Below, one piece after another: positions 1 to 8,428 of a stretch of DNA of 64,000 nucleotides; position 1 is the first letter of the stretch; each line of letters begins with the position of its first letter. Origin of the DNA: CAYMQB01 sp964392665 (GTDB lineage Bacteria > Hydrothermota > E44-bin80); contig CAYMQB010000003.1 in assembly GCA_964392665.1 (NCBI GenBank), positions 43,990 to 107,989 on the forward strand. The letters are read 5' to 3'. The translations under genes and the position numbers were made by a program. Under the pieces are notes generated by a model. That model saw only the letters and a program-made list of their open reading frames with translations, was not told where the DNA came from and did no database searches.

Positions 1-27
1 CCAGTAGATTGTATAATAAATTTAGTT

Positions 28-1029
28 ATGAAGTTCCTCATTGTAAGAACGGACAGGATTGGTGATGTCGTTCTTGCACTCCCTATTGCGCAGGTTTTGA
101 AGGAGCGGTTTCCAAATTGCAGGATAGAGTTTATGGTTAGCGATACCAGTGCAAACCTAATTTATGATCAACCTTATGTAGATGGGGTTATTATATATAG
201 CGGTAACGGTATTAAAGAAACTTCAAAGATGCTCAGGGGAAAGCAGTTCGATATTGCCGTTCTTGTTCATCCCACATTTTCCATTTCTGTTTCCATTTTT
301 ATTGCGCATATTCCCGAGAGGGTTGGTACGGGCTACAGGTGGTACAGCTTGCTTTTTAACAAACGTATCTACGAACACAGACGAGGAAGTGAAAAACACG
401 AAGTTGAATACAATCTTGGGCTGCTAAAAGCAATTGGTGTTAATAGAACATCAAAGAAGCCAGAGCTATTCGTAAAAGAGACAGAGAAGAGGAAGGCGGT
501 TGATTTTCTTAAATCTTATGGAATAGATATAGACAGTTTCATAGTAGTTCATCCTGGTTCGGGTGGTTCGACCTTGAGTTTTCCTGAGAAGAATTTTAAG
601 CAACTTATAAAACTCATCAGGGAGCGATTGGGATATGATATCGTTGTCACAGGTGGAAAGATGGAAAAAAAGAAAGCAGAAAGGATTATGGAAGGTTGTG
701 ACTCGCGAGTAATAAGTATTGTTGGGGAAACGGATTTAAGAGAACTGGCAGCAATTATTTCTCTTGCTCGGATGTTCGTAAGTGTTGGTACGGGTCCTAT
801 GCATATCGCATCAGCTGTAAACACAAGGATTATTGCATTCTTTCCTCCTTCATGCGTGACCAGAAAAACGAGATGGGCTCCGTTTTCGAGTGCCCTCATA
901 TTCGAACCTCCTGTGCCTTACTGCAGCAGGTGTATTGGCGAAAAATGTAAATACTATAACTGTCTTTCCTTAATTTCACCGGAAGAAGTAGTGGAGAGAA
1001 TAAAGGACTGGAAAGCAGAAGAGAGATGA
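28..1029 (+). CDS. Glycosyltransferase family 9 (heptosyltransferase-like)
   Basis: 333 aa. The protein resembles ADP-heptose:LPS heptosyltransferases, GT-B fold enzymes that transfer a sugar to a lipid-linked acceptor at the inner face of the membrane. The N-terminus (MKFLIVRTDRIGDVVLALP) is the typical GT9 start with the RxDRIGD signature. Residues about 170-185 (VVHPGSGGST) and 255-270 (SVGTGPMHIASA) match the conserved C-terminal GT9 motifs for nucleotide-sugar binding. Several Cys lie near the C-terminus (CSRCIGEKCKYYNC), as in other members of the family. The start lies only 27 bp inside the window. No Shine-Dalgarno is visible before it, and a TATAAT hexamer sits at 12-17, so the transcript may have a very short leader. 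The exact acceptor (LPS core or another glycan) cannot be told. Confidence 0.85.
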   Translation: MKFLIVRTDRIGDVVLALPIAQVLKERFPNCRIEFMVSDTSANLIYDQPYVDGVIIYSGNGIKETSKMLRGKQFDIAVLVHPTFSISVSIFIAHIPERVGTGYRWYSLLFNKRIYEHRRGSEKHEVEYNLGLLKAIGVNRTSKKPELFVKETEKRKAVDFLKSYGIDIDSFIVVHPGSGGSTLSFPEKNFKQLIKLIRERLGYDIVVTGGKMEKKKAERIMEGCDSRVISIVGETDLRELAAIISLARMFVSVGTGPMHIASAVNTRIIAFFPPSCVTRKTRWAPFSSALIFEPPVPYCSRCIGEKCKYYNCLSLISPEEVVERIKDWKAEER

Positions 1030-1169
1030 GAGAAGAGAGAAACGGGGAGACGGAGTATCGGTGAAACGGTGAAACACAGCAGACAGAAGACCTGACAACT
1101 AACATCTGAAAGAGGAAATTGCAAAAATAACAAAACAATAGAAAACAGAAAAAAGGAGGTAGGGCAAGA

Positions 1170-1853
1170 ATGAAAAAATACCTTTTCCTTGTATTGCTTT
1201 TTTCCTCGGTTATTCTATCTGCTTCACCGAGAATAATATTCGAAAATAAAAAGTTTGATTTTGGGAAAATTCTTGAAGGAGATTCAGCGGTGTGTCTGTT
1301 TCATTTCAGGAATATGGGTGACAGCATACTGCACATAAAAGACATTAGACCTACTTGCGGATGCACAATAGTCGAATCAGTGAAAAGGACCTATAAACCA
1401 CATGAAAAGGGGATAATAAAAGCGACATTCCATTCCAGCGGTAGAAGGGGAGAGATAAAGAAGTTCATTCGTGTGTTAACGAATGATTCGGAAAGGAGAA
1501 TTGTAAGGTTGGAAATTACCGGGAGCGTCACAAAGACCTGGAGCTTGGAACCGGGAAAGGTTGATTTTCGAGAGATAAAACGAGATGGTATAGTAGAGGA
1601 AAGTGTCCTAATAAGCACTGAACTGCTGGATACAATAAGTGTTGATTCGGTCAAGGCAGAACCATGCGAGTTGAGTGCAAGGGTTGTATCCCAAAAAGGG
1701 AATAAGGTTAAACTGAAAATCTCATACGACAGCTCTTCTCTAAAATGGAAGTTTATTGGAATTGTGAGATTCTACTCGAATATACCACATGGATATAAAA
1801 TAATAATACCGGTATATGCAACGATAAAACAGGAAAAACCAGAAGAAAATTGA
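1170..1853 (+). CDS. DUF1573 domain exported protein
   Basis: 227 aa with an N-terminal signal peptide (residues 1-19, hydrophobic LFLVLLFSSVILS followed by ASP). Residues about 22-115 match the DUF1573 Ig-like fold: FDFGKILEGD, the FHFRNMGDSILHI strand pair and the PTCGCT motif are all present. Such proteins are usually periplasmic or surface proteins of unknown role in Gram-negative anaerobes. A strong AAAGGAGG ribosome site precedes the ATG. The 140-bp gap upstream is purine-rich with short GAAACGGT-type tandem words and shows no gene. The second half (about 120-225) looks like another beta-rich domain that I do not recognise. Confidence 0.8.
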   Translation: MKKYLFLVLLFSSVILSASPRIIFENKKFDFGKILEGDSAVCLFHFRNMGDSILHIKDIRPTCGCTIVESVKRTYKPHEKGIIKATFHSSGRRGEIKKFIRVLTNDSERRIVRLEITGSVTKTWSLEPGKVDFREIKRDGIVEESVLISTELLDTISVDSVKAEPCELSARVVSQKGNKVKLKISYDSSSLKWKFIGIVRFYSNIPHGYKIIIPVYATIKQEKPEEN

Positions 1854-1900
1854 TAAACATGAAATTACGAAATTGGAAGTTGTGAAATTAACAGCCCAGG

Positions 1901-2242
1901 ATGGTTGATTCATACCGGTTTGGTAAGATTGTAATCAACGGTAAAACTTATAGGATGGATTGTATTGTTACACACAATACTGTCATAACTGAGTGGTGGA
2001 GAAAAAAAGGTCATGAGCTATCCGTTGAGGACATCAGAGAGGTAATCGAAAAGGAAAGACCCGAGTTTGTCGTTGTTGGAAAAGGGAAATACGGTCTTAT
2101 GAAAATTCTGAAGGAGACGGATGACTTCCTAAACGAACTTGGAATCAAAATGCGTTCTGGAAAAACGGATGAAGCAGCAAGAGTTTACAATGAAATTTGT
2201 ACCAAGAAAAGGACAGTCGGTTTCTTTCATCTCACTTGTTAG
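1901..2242 (+). CDS. Mth938-like domain protein (DUF498 family)
   Basis: 113 aa covering one whole Mth938/NDUFAF3/AAMDC-like domain. Visible family features are the start YRFGKIVINGKTY, the strand-loop PEFVVVGKGKYG and the later EAARVYNEI helix. The fold is known in archaea, bacteria and mitochondria. Its bacterial role is not settled. The gene follows the DUF1573 gene by 47 bp on the same strand, and only a weak ribosome site (CCAGG) precedes the ATG. Its 3' end overlaps the convergent RND gene by 11 bp, so the two stop codons interlock. Confidence 0.75.
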   Translation: MVDSYRFGKIVINGKTYRMDCIVTHNTVITEWWRKKGHELSVEDIREVIEKERPEFVVVGKGKYGLMKILKETDDFLNELGIKMRSGKTDEAARVYNEICTKKRTVGFFHLTC

Positions 2243-5200
2243 AGCTATGTTTTTCCCTACGGTGCTCTATCATAGTATAGAGTGTGGGAATAAAGACAAG
2301 CGTTAGGAATGTTGCTACTATAAGTCCCCCGATGACTGCGCGAGCCATCGGTGCCCTTAGTTCATTTCCAGAACCCAGACCGAGTGCCATAGGTATCAGA
2401 CCGAAACTCGTCGTGAAAGCAGTCATAAGAATAGGTCGCATCCTTATTCTGCCTGCCTGTATCACCGCTTCCTTAAGCGGCATATTCTGTTTTCTCCGCA
2501 GCTGGTTCGCATAATCTATGTAAACGATAGCATTATTTACCACAATACCCCCCAAAAGCAAGATTCCGATCAAACTCTGCGTGTTGATGGTCGTTCCCGT
2601 AAAGAAGAGCATCCAGAGGACACCTATCAGCGCGAGAGGAACCGTGAACATTATAATAAACGGTTCCTTGAATGATTCGAACTGTCCTACCATAATCATA
2701 TAAACCAGAATGAGCGCAACAAAGATTACAAAACGCATATCGGTAAAGGATTGCTGCATTTCCTCAAACCCTCCGCTCAATTCAAGTTCGAAATCGGCAG
2801 GTATTACTGTTTTATCAAGCACCTTCTGAACATCCTTAGCAACACTTCCCTGGTCCCTACCTTCGATATTGGCGTTAATTTTTACCACACGGAAATTGTC
2901 TTCATGCTCTATGACTACAGGACCAATCGCGACAGTGTCTCTTACGAAGTTCTGTAATGGGACTTCCCCCATAGGTGTCGTAATAGTCATAGACCTGATT
3001 TTCGATAAGCTATTACGGAACTCTTTGTCAGCCATAATGCGAATATCATACTCTTTACCTTGTTCCCGGTACTGGGTTGCAACAACCCCTTCTATACGCT
3101 GACGAAGTACTGATCCGATGGCATAAGGTGTGAGACCAAATTGTGCTGCCTTCTGTCGGTCAATTATGAGACGATACTCAGGTTTCCCTTCCCCAAGTGA
3201 GGATTCGAGATCCACCAGTCCTTTCACGTATTTCAGTTTCTTCATAAGCTCTCTGGAGATTCCTCTTGCCTTATCTATATCGTATCCGATAATTTTTACC
3301 ACAATGGGACTGCCACCGAAGAACTCCTCCATCCCTCCGCCACTGAAGTAAACCTTAAGTCCGGGAATTCCAACGACCTTCGGCCTCAAGTCTCGCATAA
3401 TATCCCTATCCGAGCGCTTACGCTTTTCACTGCTGACAAGTTCCGTATACAGCTGTGCTGCGTGTGGTCCGCTCGTACCCATAAAGAGTGACATAATCCC
3501 GCTTCCCGCACCTATCGATGTCGCGAGGATATCTATTTCAGGGACCTCATTCACAACGATCTCTTCCAATTGCCGTACTGCTTTGTTGGTAGTCTCGAGA
3601 TTTGTGCCGATGGGCATCTCTGCCCTTATCTGTATTTCTCCCTGGTCAGTCACCGGGCTCATCTCTGCACCGATGAAGGGAAAGAGAAAAAGGCTTAGTA
3701 TGAAAATCGCAAGTGTACCGAAAAAGATAGCTGCACGATGATTCAGTGCCCACCCTATGAGTCCGGTATAGCGTTCCTCGATTCTTTCATAGAAACCCCT
3801 GAAGTTTTTCCCTACAGCTCTTCTTTGCCCATCGTACTTCCTTATGTGCAGGAACTTTGAGGTCAACATTGGGACAATCGTCAGGGCAACGAGCAGTGAT
3901 GCGAGGAGGGCAAACGTTACAGTGAGAGCAAGTTCCTTGAAGAAGAACGAGGCGAAACCGGAAACCAGCAGAAGCGGTAAGAAGACTGCAACGGTAGTGA
4001 AAGTTGATGCGGTAATGGCGGTACCTACCTCTTGAGCACCAATACTTGCGGCGCTTTCACCACTCTCCCCTTTTTCCCGGTGCCGGAATATCGCTTCGAA
4101 TACCACAATTGCCGAATCGAGCACCATCCCTATTGCCACCGTTAATCCTCCAAGAGATATTATATTGAGACTCATATTAAACAGATACATAAGTAAAAGA
4201 GCAAAGAAGACCGTTATGGGTATAGCAACAGCTACGTACAAGGTATAGCGTATATTTCCCATGAAGAGAAAAAGAATAATAATAGCAAGAACGCCTCCGA
4301 TTATAAGTGTAGTAAAGGTACTCTTCACAGAGTCAATGATGAAGTTCGCCGAGTTGAATACAATGTCAATTTCCACACCAGGCGGCAAGCTTTCCTGTAT
4401 CTCGTCGAGTTTAGCGATTACACCGTTACAAACCTGTACCGTATTGGCATCCGTTCTTTTCTGGACAAATCCCCAGATAGATTTGATGCCGTTTGTGCGC
4501 GAAATATTTTTCTGCTCGGGTATGCGAGCTTCGACATCGGCAATATGTGAAAGAAGGATTGGAATACCGGTGTTGCTATAACCAACCACAGTATTCCGGA
4601 TGTCTTCAAGGTCATCATACTGTCCTATTGTCTTAAGGATAAATACCTTTTTCCCTTCTTCTATATTCCCGAGCGGGTAGTTCACATTCTGTGCTTGCAG
4701 CATACCCATAACCTGTTCAGGTATAATACCAGTTCCCCGCATACGGATGGGATCCAGCTTAATCTGTATCTCTTTCTTTGCTTCACTCACATTGAATGAT
4801 CCCGCCACTCCACTAACACGCTGCAGTCTATCGCTGATATCATCATTGATCTCGTTCATTTCCATTTCGTCTATTTCACCGAGGAGATTGTACATAACAA
4901 CCGGTTGCTGGGAGACATCGAACTTGAAAATTAATGGATTTTCGGCAGCGTCTGGTAAATAGGGCATAACAATACCTAATTTGTCCCTAACATCGTTCGC
5001 AGCAGCATCGACATCGGTGCCCCATTCGAGTTCAAGCATAATCATAGAGCTATTCTCCGAGGTTGTCGAGGTTATCCTTTTGAGATTATTCACCGAGCCC
5101 AGTGCCCGTTCAAGCCCTTCGGTAATCTCTGATTCTATCTCCTCTGGTCCGGCACCAGGGTAGACCGTAGAAACAGCCATCATAGGAAGACTTATGTTTG

Positions 5201-5312
5201 GCAAGAAATTCAATGGCAATTTGGTCAACGAAATTGCGCCAAACAAAACCATTGCAAGAAAAACCATAGAAATCGCCAAAGGACGGCTTATTGATACATC
5301 AGTAATCTTCAT
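2232..5312 (-). CDS. RND efflux transporter permease (HAE-1-like), operon 1
   Basis: 1026 aa, the normal length for AcrB/MexB-type inner-membrane drug/proton antiporters. TM1 lies at about 11-30, two large periplasmic loops follow, and two six-helix bundles lie at about 335-540 and 865-1020. The TM4 relay motif reads GMVLDSAIVVFEA, so one of the two AcrB relay aspartates is kept and the second is Ser. TM10 reads VVNNAIVYIDY, with Asn where AcrB has Lys. It is the last gene of a minus-strand operon: barrel-like protein, TolC, adaptor, permease. The spacing to the adaptor is 35 bp. The substrate is unknown. The family assignment is secure. Confidence 0.95.
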   Translation of the reverse strand: MKITDVSISRPLAISMVFLAMVLFGAISLTKLPLNFLPNISLPMMAVSTVYPGAGPEEIESEITEGLERALGSVNNLKRITSTTSENSSMIMLELEWGTDVDAAANDVRDKLGIVMPYLPDAAENPLIFKFDVSQQPVVMYNLLGEIDEMEMNEINDDISDRLQRVSGVAGSFNVSEAKKEIQIKLDPIRMRGTGIIPEQVMGMLQAQNVNYPLGNIEEGKKVFILKTIGQYDDLEDIRNTVVGYSNTGIPILLSHIADVEARIPEQKNISRTNGIKSIWGFVQKRTDANTVQVCNGVIAKLDEIQESLPPGVEIDIVFNSANFIIDSVKSTFTTLIIGGVLAIIILFLFMGNIRYTLYVAVAIPITVFFALLLMYLFNMSLNIISLGGLTVAIGMVLDSAIVVFEAIFRHREKGESGESAASIGAQEVGTAITASTFTTVAVFLPLLLVSGFASFFFKELALTVTFALLASLLVALTIVPMLTSKFLHIRKYDGQRRAVGKNFRGFYERIEERYTGLIGWALNHRAAIFFGTLAIFILSLFLFPFIGAEMSPVTDQGEIQIRAEMPIGTNLETTNKAVRQLEEIVVNEVPEIDILATSIGAGSGIMSLFMGTSGPHAAQLYTELVSSEKRKRSDRDIMRDLRPKVVGIPGLKVYFSGGGMEEFFGGSPIVVKIIGYDIDKARGISRELMKKLKYVKGLVDLESSLGEGKPEYRLIIDRQKAAQFGLTPYAIGSVLRQRIEGVVATQYREQGKEYDIRIMADKEFRNSLSKIRSMTITTPMGEVPLQNFVRDTVAIGPVVIEHEDNFRVVKINANIEGRDQGSVAKDVQKVLDKTVIPADFELELSGGFEEMQQSFTDMRFVIFVALILVYMIMVGQFESFKEPFIIMFTVPLALIGVLWMLFFTGTTINTQSLIGILLLGGIVVNNAIVYIDYANQLRRKQNMPLKEAVIQAGRIRMRPILMTAFTTSFGLIPMALGLGSGNELRAPMARAVIGGLIVATFLTLVFIPTLYTMIEHRREKHSSNK

Positions 5313-5347
5313 AATTTACTCCAATTATTTATTTCCAAATATCATTG

Positions 5348-6238
5348 CTATTCTTCCAATTTTCTCACAATGGGGTTAACCTTTTCGCCTCCAGCAAGAC
5401 GCTCCTGTCCTACCACGATTAGCTTCTCATCCTGCTCCAGACCACTTGTTATCTCAATATACTCATCACCAATAATACCCATTTCAACTGTACGTTTATT
5501 TGCTACGCTGTCTTCAACCACGAATACGAATCCTTCCCGGTATGCATCCTTTGGTACAACAATTACATCAGTTTTTTCTCCCAAACTAACACTAACTCTT
5601 GCGGTCATTCCAGGTTTTAACAACTTTCTGGAATTATTCACTTCACCCTTTATACTCACCGTTCTTGTTCCGGGGTCGATAACAGGACTTATTTCTGATA
5701 TCTTGGCAAGGAATGTTTTATCGGGCAAACCATCGACTTTAACCGAAACAGAGTTGTTTTTTTCGATACACCCTATATTTGTTTCTGCGATATTGAACGA
5801 TACCTTAACCGTTGAATAATCCAGCACCCTTGCCACGGGCATCTGCGGACTAACTATCGAACCCAGATCAACCATTATGGACGCTACACTTCCGGAAATG
5901 GGAGATGTGATGAAACCCTCTTCGTATTCGAAACCGATTGTTTCATTTCTTATACCCATTAACCTGCTGTTCTTGTATACGGTACTTCCCTCCTTAACCA
6001 GGATGCGGGTTATACGCCCCATCGTTTCGGGAAAAACCTGTGCTATCTTCTTTGCTGAAATGGAACCTAGAACCTCGCAGGTATTAGACACATTGCCCTT
6101 TGCAACGAGCATTACCTCGACAGGAAGCGAGGGTTTTTCCACCTCTTCTGTTCTGTTTCGTCGTGTAGACTGTATTCGCAAAAAGACCAGAATAAGCAAT
6201 ACAATAATTATAACCGCGATAATAAAAGCCTTACGCAT
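5348..6238 (-). CDS. RND periplasmic adaptor (HlyD/MFP family), operon 1
   Basis: 296 aa. This membrane-fusion protein bridges the RND permease and the TolC-type channel. An N-terminal hydrophobic anchor (about 3-21) is followed by a charged stretch. A split biotinyl/lipoyl-like hairpin domain follows (GRITRILVKEGSTVYKN, then ITSPISGSVASI), then a beta-barrel (PDKTFLAKISEISPVIDPGTRTV) and a membrane-proximal domain (VVVPKDAYREGFVFVV). The alpha-hairpin is very short, which makes the protein smaller than AcrA (about 400 aa). The neighbouring genes are TolC 1 bp upstream and the permease downstream. Confidence 0.92.
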   Translation of the reverse strand: MRKAFIIAVIIIVLLILVFLRIQSTRRNRTEEVEKPSLPVEVMLVAKGNVSNTCEVLGSISAKKIAQVFPETMGRITRILVKEGSTVYKNSRLMGIRNETIGFEYEEGFITSPISGSVASIMVDLGSIVSPQMPVARVLDYSTVKVSFNIAETNIGCIEKNNSVSVKVDGLPDKTFLAKISEISPVIDPGTRTVSIKGEVNNSRKLLKPGMTARVSVSLGEKTDVIVVPKDAYREGFVFVVEDSVANKRTVEMGIIGDEYIEITSGLEQDEKLIVVGQERLAGGEKVNPIVRKLEE

Positions 6239-7513
6239 CTATTCCTCCTCTTTTCCAATCGCTTTCAGCAACGATACCCGTGCCGAGTGGTAGTTTCTCA
6301 ATGCAGACAGATATCCCATTTTCGCCTGCATCTGGGCAAGTTGTGTATCGAGGTACTCAAGATTGGTTACCAGACCGCTGCTGTATCTTTTTTCTATGAT
6401 TGAGAAAGCTTTTTGTGCCTGGTCGACATTCTCCCGGGCTGCAGATATGCCTTCCTGGGCAGCATTTACATTAAGGAATGCTTGTTTCACTTCAAACTGA
6501 ATTGCCTTTTTGAGATTCTCTTCTGCCAGCTCGGCTTCTCTCAAAGCAAGCAGCGCTTCCTCATATCTGTTCCGCGTCTTAAAGCCACTGAATATGTTAA
6601 ACTGGACTCCAATATTGAATGTTAGATTTGAGCCCCAGTCGTCCCCGCCTAAACTGAAAGGTTTTTTTCGCTCATAGGTTGCTCCTCCAACTATTGCCGG
6701 AAGGATAATTTTGCGTGCAATGCTACGACCCTTTTCGGCGATTCTTTGTATATTCTTCATATTTACGATTTCGACTCTGTAGCTCATTGCATGTTCAAGC
6801 AATTCATCGACATCGAATGTTTCGTGTTTTTCCTCGATTGTTCCCTCCATGATGAGTTCCTTCTCAAGTTCCATTCCGAGTAGCAGCTTGAAACCTTCTT
6901 TGGCAAGATTGAGCGCATTCTCGGTTATGATAACCTGCTGTTTCATATTTGCAATCTGAGACCGCGAACGAAGCAGTTCATACTGAGGGAGAAGTCCGGC
7001 TTTGTATCTTTTTGTCACTGAAATTTCATGTTTTTTGAGCTGATTGAGGCTCTCGAACGAAAGTTCTGTCATTTTTTCGAGGATAAGTAATCCGCAGAAA
7101 GCATCTGTTACTGCGTAGCGAACTTCTTGTTGTTTTCTCTTTATCTTTAGTTCTGCCATTTCTCGCAAAATGTCAGCGATTTTGTAAGCATCATATAATT
7201 TGCCCCATGCAAATAATACCTGGTTTAAGGACACAGATACACTGTAGTTTTTATGCTGTCCCATCGGAATTTGTGTTCCACCAAAATCAAGAACCGGAAC
7301 ATCACTTAGATAGGCAAAGTAACTGCTCATTGATAACGATGGATAGTATTCTGCAATTGCATCGTTTACCCTTATGTCGGCTTTTTTCGCATCTATTTGT
7401 AATTGCTCTATCTCCGGGTTATGCTTCAATCCGTAGTTAATTGATTTGTTAAGAGTTAGTTGAACGGTGTCAACCGGAGTAATCCCAAAGAGGAGCATTA
7501 GTAGAAAGAACAT
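6239..7513 (-). CDS. TolC family outer-membrane efflux protein, operon 1
   Basis: 424 aa with a short signal peptide (MFFLLMLLFGITPVDT). It is the outer-membrane channel of the tripartite pump. Two OEP repeats are visible: about 20-215 and 220-420. Each has a long amphipathic helix region rich in Ala/Glu/Lys and a beta-strand stretch (LSMSSYFAYLS; LTFNIGVQFNIFSGF). Characteristic endings include SGLVTNLEYLDTQ and YHSARVSLLKAIG. A GGAGG ribosome site precedes the start. It is followed directly by the adaptor gene and preceded by a small barrel-like protein. Confidence 0.93.
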   Translation of the reverse strand: MFFLLMLLFGITPVDTVQLTLNKSINYGLKHNPEIEQLQIDAKKADIRVNDAIAEYYPSLSMSSYFAYLSDVPVLDFGGTQIPMGQHKNYSVSVSLNQVLFAWGKLYDAYKIADILREMAELKIKRKQQEVRYAVTDAFCGLLILEKMTELSFESLNQLKKHEISVTKRYKAGLLPQYELLRSRSQIANMKQQVIITENALNLAKEGFKLLLGMELEKELIMEGTIEEKHETFDVDELLEHAMSYRVEIVNMKNIQRIAEKGRSIARKIILPAIVGGATYERKKPFSLGGDDWGSNLTFNIGVQFNIFSGFKTRNRYEEALLALREAELAEENLKKAIQFEVKQAFLNVNAAQEGISAARENVDQAQKAFSIIEKRYSSGLVTNLEYLDTQLAQMQAKMGYLSALRNYHSARVSLLKAIGKEEE

Positions 7514-7536
7514 TTAACCTCCTAAATAAGTCAATA

Positions 7537-8124
7537 TTATTTTAGAACGAATACTAAACCGAGCCCATTTTCCCATATCTTTTCATCCTTATCAGAAAAG
7601 CCATATCTGTAAATGTCAGAACTCGCTATATAGTTGTAGCGAGACGAGAAGGCAAGGGCAAAAAATCTGTTTATTCTGGATTGAACGGTGAATCCACCCA
7701 CAAAGCCAAAATCCTTTTCGTTCATCTTCGTATCGCCTGGCAGAGTTATTACCTTATTATTGCGTAATCCTTTCCATAGATATATTCCGAATCCCGTTTC
7801 CATTGATATTTCGAGCCATTGGGATTCAATAAAAGGTAAAAGGTCAAAAGTGGAAACAAGTGTCACAGGAGTATATTTATAGGAAGTTAAGTTATCTTTA
7901 TTGTCGGTAAATGCAATTTGCGAACCTCGGAGCTTTATTCCAATATGGGGGATAAGATTGGTTATCTCGATTTCGGCAGCCGGGTTGAATTTTTGAATAG
8001 GATTTTCATCATCCAAGTACAAAAGGTCAGAGGAATAATGGATGCCAAATGAGAAACCAGTACCCGATACGGAATTGGACAAAAAAAACAAGAGGAATAC
8101 AGCGGACAAGAGATTACGAATCAT
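7537..8124 (-). CDS. Predicted outer-membrane beta-barrel protein, unknown function
   Basis: 195 aa with a signal peptide (residues 1-20, LLSAVFLLFFLSNSVSG). The rest alternates hydrophobic and polar residues in strands (FSFGIHYSSDLLYL, AAEIEITNLIPHIGIKL, ENGLGLVFVLK) and ends near a hydrophobic residue and Lys, as expected for a small porin-like barrel. I do not recognise a family. It is the first gene of the minus-strand efflux operon, 23 bp before TolC, with a GGAGG ribosome site, so it is probably co-expressed with the pump. Confidence 0.6.
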   Translation of the reverse strand: MIRNLLSAVFLLFFLSNSVSGTGFSFGIHYSSDLLYLDDENPIQKFNPAAEIEITNLIPHIGIKLRGSQIAFTDNKDNLTSYKYTPVTLVSTFDLLPFIESQWLEISMETGFGIYLWKGLRNNKVITLPGDTKMNEKDFGFVGGFTVQSRINRFFALAFSSRYNYIASSDIYRYGFSDKDEKIWENGLGLVFVLK

Positions 8125-8333
8125 TAAACCTCCATTTTTTTAAAATGTTTCCAGAAACTTTAATGTAAAGCACATATTGAGTCACTTACTGCCTAAGCGC
8201 AAACTCCAGGAATGTTTCCAATACTGCCCCGCTTTTCTTAACGGATGGAACATTAAAAGTAACTATGCACTATAATACAGAAATCGACTTTTTGCAAGGT
8301 TTTTTTAAAAAAAGCTTATTTTTCATATTTTAC

Positions 8334-8362
8334 TTGACAAATAGAATAATTCATAGTATATT
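8334..8362 (+). promoter_or_regulatory. Sigma-70 promoter of TolC-RND-MarR operon
   Basis: TTGACA at 8334-8339, a 17-bp spacer and TATATT at 8357-8362. The start codon of the TolC gene lies 67 bp downstream with a good GGAGG ribosome site. Confidence 0.8.
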
Positions 8363-8382
8363 ATTTCAATATTGAAATAATA
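8359..8382. promoter_or_regulatory. Perfect 24-bp palindrome, likely MarR operator
   Basis: The arms TATTATTTCAAT and ATTGAAATAATA meet without a loop and overlap the -10 box and transcription start of the operon. MarR dimers usually bind AT-rich palindromes of 16-24 bp at promoters, and the last gene of this operon is a MarR regulator. Autoregulation is inferred from this arrangement. Confidence 0.65.
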
Positions 8383-8428
8383 AGAAGTGTAGTAATAATA
8401 ATGAAAGAGAACTGGAAAAGGAGGAATA

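Larger units (their letters stand above)
8125..8428. other. Divergent intergenic region between two efflux operons
   Basis: No gene is seen in these 304 bp. They hold the plus-strand promoter and palindrome described separately near 8334-8382. Closer to the minus-strand operon, the word AATGTTTCCA occurs at 8144-8153 and 8211-8220, with a related inverted copy TGGAACATT at 8246-8254. I could not define a clear minus-strand promoter. Confidence 0.5.

Noticed and set aside
8144..8254. Repeated word AATGTTTCCA (two copies and an inverted relative) upstream of efflux operon 1
   Set aside because: Too short and AT-rich to call an operator without a promoter or a known regulator.
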